DNA of 64,000 nt, from contig OX637798.1 of NCBI GenBank assembly GCA_951802425.1, positions 3,100,001-3,164,000 on the forward strand. The letters are read 5' to 3'. A program made the translations under genes and the position numbers. The notes under the pieces are model-generated. The model made no database searches and had not been told where the DNA came from. It worked only from the letters and a program-made list of their open reading frames with translations. This DNA is from Clavaria fumosa. Its lineage: Eukaryota; Basidiomycota; Agaricomycetes; Agaricales; Clavariaceae. Positions 35,101 through 44,600 of this stretch are shown piece by piece. The stretch's first letter is position 1; the number at the start of each line of letters is the position of its first letter.

Positions 35101-36574
35101 TTTCCCGGAAACGGAAGTCCGTGTGTCATTCACATCAGAAATGGAGACGCTACTCCAGAAAAATAGCGCAGTACACATACAGAAGCCGGAGGAGCTTGAT
35201 GATGAGTGGACACAAGATCGTGCTGGACTCTGGCGAAAGGGGATAGTCACCTGGGTCCCCCTAGGAGCTCGTGAGGCCGTTCTCGAGTTTGAGCATGACC
35301 TCCCCGCTGCTGGACACCCTGGGCCCCGGAAGTTGAGAGCAGCACTAGTGAAGGGTTATTGGTGGCCGGACATGGTAAAAGATGCGGATCGGTATGCCCA
35401 GGGGTGTGAGACATGCCAGCGGACGAAGCCCGACCGTACCAAGCGTGCTGCCCCACTGCACCCCCATCTGGTGCCCGATGGTCCCTGGTCAGTGATCTCA
35501 TGGGACATAGTCGGTCCCCTCCCCCTCTCCCGTGGACATAATGCCATCCTTGTTATTGTCGACAAATTCACGAAACGGACACTGCTCGAAGCGATCGGGC
35601 TCGACCTCACAGGACTTGGAGCGGCGCGTCTCCTCCGGGATCGAGTGTTTCGTGACCATGGAGTCCCTCACAAGGTTGTGAGTGACCGGGGGTCCCAGTT
35701 CGTGTCCCGCTTCATGAAGGAGTTCTACTCCATGATCCGGGTAAAGGCAAATCCAAGTACTGCCTTTCATCTGCAGACTGATGGACAGACGGAACGGGCG
35801 AACCAGGAGATGGAGATCTATCTCCGGGCTTACGTGGACCATCTCCAGGATGACTGGGCTGAATGGTTGTCCACTGCGGAGTTTGCTCTTAATAATCGTG
35901 AGCACTCAGCAACAGGACAGACACCTTTCTTCCTCGATTATGGACGACACCCATGGAATGGGGGGCTCCGGCCACCTTCTGAGGTGAACCCGGCGGCGGA
36001 CGAGTGGATGGCTAAGCTCACGGAGTCCCGAAGAGCAGCCAAGGAGGCAATGGAGAAAGCAGTGGCAGCGATGAAGAAGAGCTACGATAAGGGGAAATGC
36101 CCAAGTCGGGAGTACTCTGAGGGAGATCTGGTCTGGCTGGATACTAGAAACTTGAAGATGGACCGGCCCTGTAAAAAGCTTGACAACAAGAGAGCAGGCC
36201 CCTTTGCAGTTGAGGAGAAGGTGGGACCTGCTGGGTATCGCCTCAAGCTCCCTCGGGCCTGGCGCATCCATCAGGTCTTCAATGAGTTGCTGTTGACACC
36301 ATACCACCCCCCTTCCTTCCCTTCCCAGAACCTGCCTCCCCCTCCGCCCCCTACGATTGATGATGACCACCTGGAGTATGATGTGGAGGCGATCCTTGAT
36401 GTTAAGAAGGTGGGGCGTGGAGTGAGATACCTGGTGAAGTGGTTGGGATACCCTGTAGAGGAGAACACTTGGGAGCCACGACGGAACCTCACCAATGTGG
36501 CACTGCTTCTCCGGGACTTCTTCCTTGCTCACCCTGACAAGGCCAAGCTAGCTGGTCGGGACGCCCAGCCTTAA
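32123..36574 (+). CDS. gag-pol: Gypsy-B2 gag-pol polyprotein, 1483 aa, intact
   Basis: One open frame encodes, in order: gag core (about 1-230; FALSKITGEGFAAEW), CCHC zinc knuckle (about 246-262; CFRCHQTGHAVRFC), aspartic protease (about 387; LVDSGCTNC), RT with YVDD (about 712), RNase H (about 855-950; VETDASNLATGG, DHANLQYF), integrase zinc finger (about 1060-1105; CETCQRTKPDR), integrase core (WDIVGPLP, STAFHLQTDGQTERANQE) and a chromodomain at the C-terminus (about 1417-1483; YLVKWLGYPVEENTWEP). The Gypsy-A integrase has HPQTD where this copy has HLQTD, and tryptophans replace arginines at a few gag sites, so activity is not certain. All known catalytic motifs I looked for are present. 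It could supply proteins in trans to B1. Confidence 0.95.
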   Translation: MMADHVAPPVAQPMRLDLSVAPLDGQKRNFCTFLRSLRLLFMANPTVYAVDLVKVLFALSKITGEGFAAEWVNMKAEEILGSGKAGTWAEFVEEMKRAFNDPNDCATALADIAGLKQGAMTAPEFFTKFETLSRWAKLSAEKDSGILVHWLELNLSRRLVERIYGVSPMPETYGEWKVLAERVDAQQRRLDGILTERTPRPTVTPARPTATLPRPAVTISRPLVTPLLCTPDVAMARGWAPADERCCFRCHQTGHAVRFCPLPDTRLQVPRAQTRAAPCAPQMAEGYEKEIARLRACIELCERERRTPTGEKKCASPLSVPVPAASIPRYTILQRRHTRIGAEVKEEVRLAEHLTRVRPEVRKHVPRELAIQVHLEAFSTGKGTTMKALVDSGCTNCFMDLEWAKGVGLEPSLLLNPITMYNVDGTQNRDGKVRYGIEVLVRVGDHQERIHFLLGKTQSHKVILGHDWLKQHNPDIDWQKAELSLTRCPPQCSPSPRAPAPLKTSTLASTSILDTRFPNSGPTPDWPSRYPLVFSEAKWDELPRSRPDFDIKIEFKKDPEHLSSKLYSLTRQEMVEMNHWVDEQLASGRIRPSKSPYASPFFFKHEKDKLQPIIDYSRLNAHLIKDKYPLPRIRDTVDVLKGASIYSKIDAKGGFPSMQVWPEHQHCCAFLTPRGLFEPAVMWFGLQNAPATFQRFMNHVLREEIAGGHVRAYVDDVIVFAEDLATHRYWMDRVLRKFGENGLCLKLSKCEFEKSEIIFLGMKISHNRLEHDPAKGAAVRDWPCPKNVKDVQRFNGMLNYLRRHIPNLSAQAKPLFRLTGNVPWKWEEEEEAAFRDLRQALVSAPVLALPQDKGRWKVETDASNLATGGVLSQQQMDGTWRVVDYISKALTAAEKNYDVYDKEFLAVIRALREWRAYLIGAEETIEIWTDHANLQYFRKPQKLKPRQVHWVGELQCFDFEIKYRTGKSNIKADALSRRPDYGEMVEEDAPVQVFPETEVRVSFTSEMETLLQKNSAVHIQKPEELDDEWTQDRAGLWRKGIVTWVPLGAREAVLEFEHDLPAAGHPGPRKLRAALVKGYWWPDMVKDADRYAQGCETCQRTKPDRTKRAAPLHPHLVPDGPWSVISWDIVGPLPLSRGHNAILVIVDKFTKRTLLEAIGLDLTGLGAARLLRDRVFRDHGVPHKVVSDRGSQFVSRFMKEFYSMIRVKANPSTAFHLQTDGQTERANQEMEIYLRAYVDHLQDDWAEWLSTAEFALNNREHSATGQTPFFLDYGRHPWNGGLRPPSEVNPAADEWMAKLTESRRAAKEAMEKAVAAMKKSYDKGKCPSREYSEGDLVWLDTRNLKMDRPCKKLDNKRAGPFAVEEKVGPAGYRLKLPRAWRIHQVFNELLLTPYHPPSFPSQNLPPPPPPTIDDDHLEYDVEAILDVKKVGRGVRYLVKWLGYPVEENTWEPRRNLTNVALLLRDFFLAHPDKAKLAGRDAQP

Positions 36575-36585
36575 GAGGGGGGTGA

Positions 36586-36876
36586 TGTTAGGATCGCTTA
36601 TGTAAGCCATCCCAAAGTGCAGTTGTGGAGAAACTGGGGAGGGTTGTTGGAAGGTCACATGACCTGTGGCTGGGTCGGATTATGTAATCATGTAAGATCA
36701 CATGACCTGGGGCCTGGGCGCATCACGTGATCCGAGGGTCCGAGCGTGGGAACGCCGGCAAGTGCCAAAGCGTTCGCTATAAGTACTTTCGCTTTTCCTT
36801 TTTTGTACTCTTTTCCCCTTATCTTAGTATTGTCGTCATGACCTTACGCTTAAGTTGTGTGAGACCCAGTCTGATA
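36586..36876 (+). repeat. Gypsy-B2 3' LTR
   Basis: The 291-bp partner of the 5' LTR has CG at the two sites where the inner LTRs carry TG, and a CCA where the 5' LTR has CCG. Confidence 0.95.
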
Positions 36877-36881
36877 AAAAT

Positions 36882-37937
36882 AAACTTAAACCTGTTAAGT
36901 CCTTTTGTTATGTCCAATGCCATGCTTATGTATGACTCTTAGACAAATGGTGCTAGTGACATTACCAAAATTACTGGAAGTCAAAGGTTTTGTTGGGAAG
37001 GACGTCGCATACACAATCCCAACAGTCAATTTCAATGCAGCATTGTTACGTATGTTGCTTTCTTTCCTTGTGACACAGGGAAACAGTTCATAACGTTGTG
37101 GAAGACGTCTCAATAATTTGTCTGTGTCATCCGGCACACGCGACTTGAAGAACATGGCAATAGAAGACCCATCCTCCTTCAAATTGAATGACCGTCACTA
37201 TGTCATCTTACGAACTGAGGGCAGTCATGCAATGAGTTTCTTCATGGTTGGAATCGTGCAACATAGCACTTTGAAGCAAGATGAACGAGCATGTCAAGTT
37301 TGTCTTACCCCAAGTTGAGACGTGTGGCCTCGCAGTTGCGCTTTCATAGGCGCAGTTTTGCAGCAGAAACGATTGCATTTTCAAGCATATCAAAATGGTT
37401 TATCGTTTTCGACCTGGGCTTCCACAGCACCAACAGCATCGAAGAAGGCAAGAGGAGTGTCTAGTGGTCGACCTGTGTCCTTGAAGCATGGCCTGAGTAA
37501 GTAAAGAACATTGTAATTGTAGAAATTTGGTAATTGATCATTTGGATAGTTGTTCGCACACCAAATGAAAAAGGTAAGGGATACTTCGCAGTGTCGGTAT
37601 ACATACTGACGACATCTCAGTCCCCGTGTATGATGGTCGGAATCCTTTCGCACTTGCGGGTTATCATCATTTACCAGAATTTATGGACAACATCCCTGAA
37701 AATGCAGCAGCGCTGATAATCTTCACCATTGCTCGCTTTCCTTACCGTGGGGGCCTTCGTAAAATCAATTTCTCCATTTCTTTCAACATCCAACAAGTCA
37801 TTTTGTTGTCGCAAATGCCAGAGGACAGTGCCACTGAAGACAACGTAAGCGAGCACCAATCACAGGCAGGAGTCGAAGCTGTTGTGGAAAGTGACGCCAT
37901 TGTGGAAGACTACAATGAGGAAGGACCAATTATTTAA
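36882..37937 (+). pseudogene. Basidiomycete hypothetical protein (YDGR type), 3' part
   Basis: The clearest exon runs from a cag acceptor near 37620 to the stop at 37935-37937: VPVYDGRNPFALAGYHHLPE, then ALIIFTIARFPYRGG and INFSISFNIQQVILL, ending in an acidic tail. An earlier exon reads NGLSFSTWASTAPTASKKA (37390-37500) and ends at a GTAAGT donor near 37497. I recognise this only as a type of protein common in mushroom genomes, without assigned function. Frames upstream of 37330 are broken. Its start probably lies in the inverted spacer, head-to-head with the Helitron gene. Confidence 0.5.
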
Positions 37938-38861
37938 TGTTCTGATGACTGATTGCACATGTCTTGTTGTTGCGAATGACGACTTCTTTTGTGCTACGAT
38001 GTCAAATACAGGAACTGGCAAGTCAACGAAATATTCATTCTGCAACTCCATATACCTCCAAGTCAGTGGCCATAATTTGTACCATACCATGTGAAGAAAA
38101 ATGTAAACATTCTCCACCCAAATATACACAGGCATCCAAGACATAATCCAAAGGTTTAGAAGATGCTGTGCAAGACGTACTCGAGCTATTTCAGTTGAAT
38201 GCTATGTTACTTTACATGGACGTATGACATTGAAAAGGGATCCTGACAATGAACTTTAACTTTTATGCCATTGATGCAGTTGCTGAAGCCTCAGCAAGAC
38301 CATGCAATTGTTCGTAAACTATGCAAGATGGTAAATGGAAAATGCAAAATACCTTCCTTGTATGATGACGATGCCAGATTCCCTGGAATGACGGCAAGTC
38401 TGTTTGCAATTAACTTAAAACACATCATGCCAATGATCTGCCCTTTCGCAACCACAAAAGCGACACATTCCTTGAAGACCTTTCGAGACTCCAGCTGATG
38501 ACTGACTTTGCTATGGACAGGCCAGGTCATTGCACTTCTGCAGACTATCACAGACCGATAGGAATGGACCCATGCCTCCCATGCGTCCTCCTGAAGTAAA
38601 GCATGCAGAAAAAGCCAAGGACGTTAAGCACTACGATGTTGATAGTGTCAATAGGTGAGAATGACTGTGATTTTGCAGCCCGTCAAAGACATGTCTCACA
38701 TTGCATCAGACTATTGCGCGTCAACTCAGCTCTGCCATCGACAACCATCGATGGGGCTACTGCACGACAACATGTCAGGGGACAGTCGCTCAAAGATAAA
38801 GACCATCTTACTATGCTCTACAATATACAATGTCATCTTCAATTTTTGCAGTCCAATGTCA
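37938..38861. other. Unassigned region between two hypothetical genes
   Basis: Short frames exist on both strands, but none has a recognisable domain or clean splice pattern. It probably contains the 5' exons or promoter of the nucleotidyltransferase-like gene. Confidence 0.3.
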
Positions 38862-39423
38862 TGACTTCGCCTTGCACAGACATGCCATTCTGCCCACGAA
38901 GCTGTTGCACATTTCTCCCGACACGCGTTCCGCATTGACAGACATTTATCCCGATTTTTTAGTAATCCAACGGAATTTTGCGAGCTCCAGAGACGCACAG
39001 GGACAGTCATTTCAGGTTCCAGTGCCCTGCAATTCTTCACACGAGTCATATATCCAGATTCTGACCTCGATATATATGTCCATCCATGTCATGCACATGA
39101 AGTTTGTGCTTGGATGGTTTCATGCGCTGGTTATGCCGAGATGAAACAATGGACGACAACAGGATACTATGGGGCTGATTCGTATGGAATTACAGCCATT
39201 TGTGAAATTATTGGCAGTGACTGAAATTACATAATTTGTGACCAGAAACTAAAACAATTGTTTCTCAGTCAATTCTCAATGGATTTGGATGGTAAAATAT
39301 GCATTGTAAAGGCAAAATTGTGCTTGAGGGCCTGGGAAAAAAGAAAAAAGATTTTGGGCAATAATTGACAAAGTAGTTGAAAAAGTCCGATTTGAGATAT
39401 CTCACTCAATTCTCAATGGTTTT

Positions 39424-39752
39424 TGTTAGAATCCTTTCACCTCATCCCTCCCTCATGTCACACCCCCCTTTTTACTCTTCACATCACTCCTACACCCTTC
39501 CCTCTCATTCGTCACATGCTGCATGCCACACCCCCTGTGCCCTGACTCATGCCGCACCTCGTTGTCTACACATGTTGATCACCATTTATTGTGACTCACC
39601 ATGACTCATACCCCTGTACTATATAAGTAGTCAGTTCAGTAACAACCTACCTCAGGTTGTTACTTCCTATCACATATTCCTCCTGCTCTCGTTCGACCGA
39701 CTTTCACCTAAGTTCCTTGGATAACCGAGAGTCAGCTCGACTGTTGTTGACA
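39424..39752 (+). repeat. Gypsy-C 5' LTR
   Basis: The 329-bp LTR starts TGTTAGAATCC and ends GTTGACA. TATATAAG at about 39620 lies about 33 bp before aggttgttact (39654-39664), the likely start of transcription. Confidence 0.93.
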
Positions 39753-39763
39753 AGTAACAACCT
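39753..39763 (+). promoter_or_regulatory. Gypsy-C self-priming primer-binding site
   Basis: AGTAACAACCT directly after the LTR is an exact 11-base reverse complement of AGGTTGTTACT at 39654-39664. Gypsy-D keeps the same site with one mismatch in its LTR partner. Confidence 0.75.
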
Positions 39764-39821
39764 CTCCCCCGCCTACCTCCTCACGGACCTAGGCACCCCA
39801 CCCTGCCCGAGCCGAAGCAAG

Positions 39822-40403
39822 GCTTGCGTATTCCGAGACAAGAAACTGGCGCGCTTCTGGACAGCGTTTGAAAGACACGAGAGGTGTAGAGCCCTCATAG
39901 GACTCGATGAAGACACAGATTTCGAGCAGTTAACCCCGCCTAGTACACCGCAAGGGAGAACCTACGAATGGTTTCTCTACCTCAGACACTCCGAGGCCGC
40001 ACAGTTGGCGCTGCGCTATCATTTTGCTACCCGAAGAATCTGCCTGCCAACAAACCCAAGCACGAATAACCCTTTGTCAATCACGCACCTACCCAAGTGG
40101 CGACTTTTCTGAACCCGACTAGTGGCCCTGCTCTCTGAAGTTGCGGCTGAGCAAGCATACAAACAGGAAAGCCTAGAATTTCTAGCTGGAGAAGAGGACC
40201 TTTTTGAAGACGAAAGCGACTATCACAGCGCCCTCGAGGAACTCGAGGACGACATGCACACGTTGGTTGCAGTACAGACCGACAACTCCCTCCACCACTC
40301 TGCCGAAGCGCAGACTGACCTTACCTTCGCCGGATTCCAAGATCGTCTACAAGTGGACATCTTCCAAGACCCACCCCGCATTTACCTAGAGGAATTAGAT
40401 TGA
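39822..40403 (+). pseudogene. Gypsy-C pre-gag frame, function unknown
   Basis: The frame reads CVFRDKKLARFWTAFERHER near its start, TYEWFLYLRHSEAAQLALRY in the middle and a strongly acidic tail (EEDLFEDESDYHSALEELED) before VAVQTDNS and AQTDLTF. One in-frame TGA at 40110-40112 splits it. Gypsy-A has a frame in the same place with a similar AIQTELSLIGIEQL end. No domain is recognised. Confidence 0.55.
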
Positions 40404-40407
40404 AGAG

Positions 40408-41695
40408 ATGGCAGACGTTGGCCCCGACGCCGAACCCGCACCCGAACCGGCAGCGCCCCTGGCACCTGCCACATTCTCACTGGAGATTGTCCCATACACA
40501 GGAAAGAGACACGAGTTCCAGACGTTCCTGAGAAGCCTGCACCTGGAGTTCTGATTGAACGAAGCAAAATACCTGATGGACTTCCACAAAGTGGTATTCT
40601 GCCTGAGCCACATGACCGAAGATTATGCAGCAGAATGGGCGAACCAAGCCGCGAATGTGCTACTGGAACCAGGAGGTGAACTCATAATCTGGGTGACTTT
40701 CGAAGCTCGCATGAGGGAAACTTTTGCCCCCATCGAAGACCAAGCGCTAGCAGTGCAGGAACTCAACAATTTCAAACAAGTAGGCATGGATGCCGCACAA
40801 TTCTTCCAGAGGCTCGAAATGCTCCTGAGCCGAGCCGGGTATGAGGAAGACACCCACTGGAATTTGATCTATGCCCTATTGCTGAGAGCGCTACACCCGA
40901 AACTCATGGAGAAGATTCTCGCATGCTCAGACCAACCCGCCAATTACCAAGCTTTCCGTGTACTGGCTATACGCCTGGACAGACAACACCAGCTACATAC
41001 GGCGGTCCAAAGAGAGATGCGAACGCAGGCAGGGCCTCGCCCCATTTGGAATCAGCCTGCACAGCGCCAACCCCCGCAGAACCGCTCCTGGCGTCCTCTG
41101 CAGTGGCAGCCACAGCCCGTGTGGGAAGGGCTAGGCCAACGGGGCCCAGCACCGCCTCAGCCGCAGCATGCACAGTGGCAGCCATATGCACAACAGCAGC
41201 AGCAACAGCAGACACCACCCCCAGGACAATAGAACAGGCAAGCCCCACCCAGTACCAGGCAAGGCACCCCGATGGACACGAGCTGAGGAACCGGCCCCCC
41301 GTCGTCCTTTGATTTGCTACAACTGTGGGCAGGTTGGCCACCCTGCTCGACTATGCCCTGAGCCACCCCAACGCCGTGCCACCCCTCAACAGCAAGCGAG
41401 ACTCGGCAGCGCATTCGAGATGCACTCCCCCCCCAGATATTATACGCCTCCTCCTTTCTCTCCCTACCCTGTCCCTGCATACCCTGCTTTGCACCTGACC
41501 TCCCTAACGTCATTCAATCCCTCGTACACAGCCTCGACGGCTGGACAGAATGACTTTGAAGAAATGGAGAACACAATTGCGCAGTTGAGAGACCAACTGC
41601 ACATCCAAACGAGGCCTCGAGCACCGACACTGGGGCCCACCACGGATGCCACCACAAGCAACGAGTCACAGGATTTTCAGGAGGGATCCACTTGA
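40408..41695 (+). pseudogene. gag: Gypsy-C gag with zinc knuckle, broken
   Basis: Gag starts MADVGPDAEPAPEPAAP and shares its core with Gypsy-D (NNFKQVGMDAAQFFQRLE). A TGA at 40552-40554 interrupts it. A shift between about 41168 and 41232 puts the CCHC knuckle (CYNCGQVGHPARLC, 41326-41367) in another phase, ending at 41693-41695. A glutamine run precedes the shift. Confidence 0.85.
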
Positions 41696-44600
41696 GTGCT
41701 AAAGATGGATCCTTATATATTGTTCCTGCCCGCCGTCACCATGTAAAACAGTCTGCCAATAACACGCCATTGCCCCTTTTGACGAAAGAGGCTGAGAGGG
41801 CCAAGCACACCCTCAAGGACCTCACACCTAAGAAACTGCCAGGATACAAGGACCATGTACACTGGGAGTCCAACCCCAAAGTCATGTATGGAAAAGGAGG
41901 AGAACGACAATTGGACATACCAGGACACATTACTACACTGGATACCAAAGAGGCCTATGACATTAAACTGCTAGTCAACTCCGGATGCACCATGTCGGTC
42001 ATGGATCTGGAATGGGCTCTCAGTAAGAAGATGAACCTTACAAGACTAGACACCCCTGTGATTTTCAAGAACATTGATGGGACAGTAAATGTCTGTGGAG
42101 CTTTCAAACACTCCGTAACCCTCCGCCTGAACATAGGGGGTCATGTGGAAATCAAGCAGTTCTTACTAGGCCGAGTTACTGGACACTGTGCGATTTTAGG
42201 GCACGACTGGCTCTGGTACCATAACCCCAGCATCTGATGGTTCGAGAAGTGCATCCACTTTGACAAATGCAAAAAGAAAGATTGTCATATCGTGGATTAC
42301 GGCTATGGTTTCCGGAACCTACATGATACGGCAACTGCACCCGACTGGAAAGTGTTATACCCCCAGGTGTTTGCAGGAAAAACTGGCCAGAAGTTACCCA
42401 AGTCCCTACCCGGAATTGACTATGAGATCAAATTCAAAAATGACCCTGGCTTCCTACGTTCAAAAGTCTACCTGCTTACCACTAAAGAAGACGGGGCCCT
42501 AAAAGCGTGGCTCAAAGAGAACTTGGAAAATGGACGACTAGTCTGGGGAGAATCGGACTATGTGAGCCCGATCTTCTTCAAGGACGAAGGGGACAAACTA
42601 TGACCAATCATCGACTACAAGCGCCTCAATTCCTTTTGTGTAAAAGACATATACCCGTTACCTAGGATTGATGAAACCATAGTGAGCCTAAAGAAAGCTA
42701 AGGTATTCACAAGCGTCGACGTGGAGTGGGGCTACTGGAACGTCGCAATGGCCAAGTGGGCACAACATCTTGCCACGATAATCACCAAATATGGCACGGT
42801 ATGGCCCACCGTTATGCAATTCGGACTAATGAATGCCCCATCAGTCTTCCAAAGAAGAATGAACTACATTCTTCGCACACTGGTAGCTACTGGGAAGGTA
42901 TTTGTGTACATCGACGATATCCTCATCGCAACAGAGACGATTGAAGAACACCGGCGCTTACTACATGAGGTATTCAGAATATTGCAGGAAAACGACCTCT
43001 GCGTCCGCGAATCGAAGTGCAAAATAGAACAGTCAGAGGTCACATTCCTAGGACTGTTAATCTCGAAGGGGAACATCCGACACTCGCCCAAAAAATGCAG
43101 AGGAATAGCCGATTGGCCTGTGCCAAAGAACAAACATGCTCTCCAATGCGGAATCGGACTGTTGAACTACTTCCGAAGATTTATACAGGGATTTGCTACT
43201 ATTTCCAAGCCGCTCTACGAACTATTAAGTGACAACACACCATATGTCTGGACAGACCAACAAGAACGTGCCTGGAGATGCCTGATTGATATATTGCAGA
43301 GTGATGTGGTACTGGTGATCCCGCAAGACGAAGGCAAATGGAAAATAGAGGTAGACGCGAGTAATTATGCCACCAGGGGAGTACTATCACAACAACAGCC
43401 TGACGGTGTCTGGCGACCAGTGGACTTTATTTCAAAGACCTTCTCTCCAGCGGAGATGAACTATGCGACATACGACAAGGAGTTCCTAGCGATTATCAGA
43501 GGACTAGAGGAGTGGCGCCATTACCTGTTAGGCGCCAAGGACCCCTTTGAAATCCACACCGACCATGCGAACCTTCAATATTTCCAAAAAAGTCAAAAAC
43601 TCAACCCTAGGCAAACATGATGGCATTCAAAGCTACAATGCTTCAATTTCGAAGTGAAGTATAAGCCCGGAAAAACAAATATGAAAGCAGACGCACTCTC
43701 CCAATGACCAGACCACTGGGAGGGAACAGACAAATACGAAAAGCCTACAGTACAGGTTTTCCTGGCCCACTGTCTTGCCACACTGCTGATCCCCGAGCCT
43801 ACAATTGACCAATTGCATCTGGAGGCACACGCAAACACTATACCACCCAAAGCAACACCCTACGAAAAAGGAGCAGACAGACTCTTCAGACATGAAGGAA
43901 AGATCTGGGTACCCCAAGACCTGGTACACAAAATCTTGATGGAACTACACGACTCCCCACTTGGAGGGCACCCTGGACCTGAAAAGACATTGGAAAGTGT
44001 CACCCGACAATTTACATGGCCAGGAGTAAAAGAAGACGTGACAGAATATGTGGCCAGCTGTGAGAAATGCCAAAGGACAAAACCTGACCGAACGAAGCGA
44101 CACACGCCCCTACATCCACATGCAATACTGCCCTGCCCGTGGCACACCATCACTTGGGACCTAATCGGGCCGCTATCAAAATCCGCTACACACAATGCTA
44201 TCCTTGTGATATGCGACAAACTCACAAAGATGACCCTACTGGAAGCCACGGACACAAAACTCACAGCACTAGGGGCAGCAAAAATCCTACGGGACCGAGT
44301 ACTCTGCAGTCATGGAGTACCCTGCAAGGTGATAAGTGACTGAGGATCCCAGTTCGTGTCGAACTTCATGGAAGAGTTCTACAAAATCATCAGCATAAAG
44401 GGAAATCCAAGTACGGCCTATCACCCACAGACCGACAGACAAACGGAAAGAATGAACCAGGAAATCGAAATATACCTGCATTCATATGTTGACTTCATGC
44501 AAGATGACTGGTCGGACTGGTTACTGTCAAGGTCCTAACAAGGTTAGCGGCGAAGGGGTTAGCGGAGCAGAATGGAGATATTCTATCGGAGTCCGGTCGG

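Larger units (their letters stand above)
31269..36876 (+). mobile_element. Gypsy-B2: intact-looking chromovirus
   Basis: The 5608-bp element has two 291-bp LTRs, a self-priming site, one uninterrupted gag-pol frame and a purine tract (aagaggggggtga at 36573-36585) before the 3' LTR. Its LTRs differ at only a few positions, all visible differences being transitions. Present flanks are GTGAT (31264-31268) and AAAAT (36877-36881). Confidence 0.96.

Noticed and set aside
25446..36876. The inverted Gypsy-B pair as one large palindromic duplication made by replication error
   Set aside because: The elements differ in length and point mutations, have their own target duplications once the spacer is flipped, and the sequence outside them is not palindromic.
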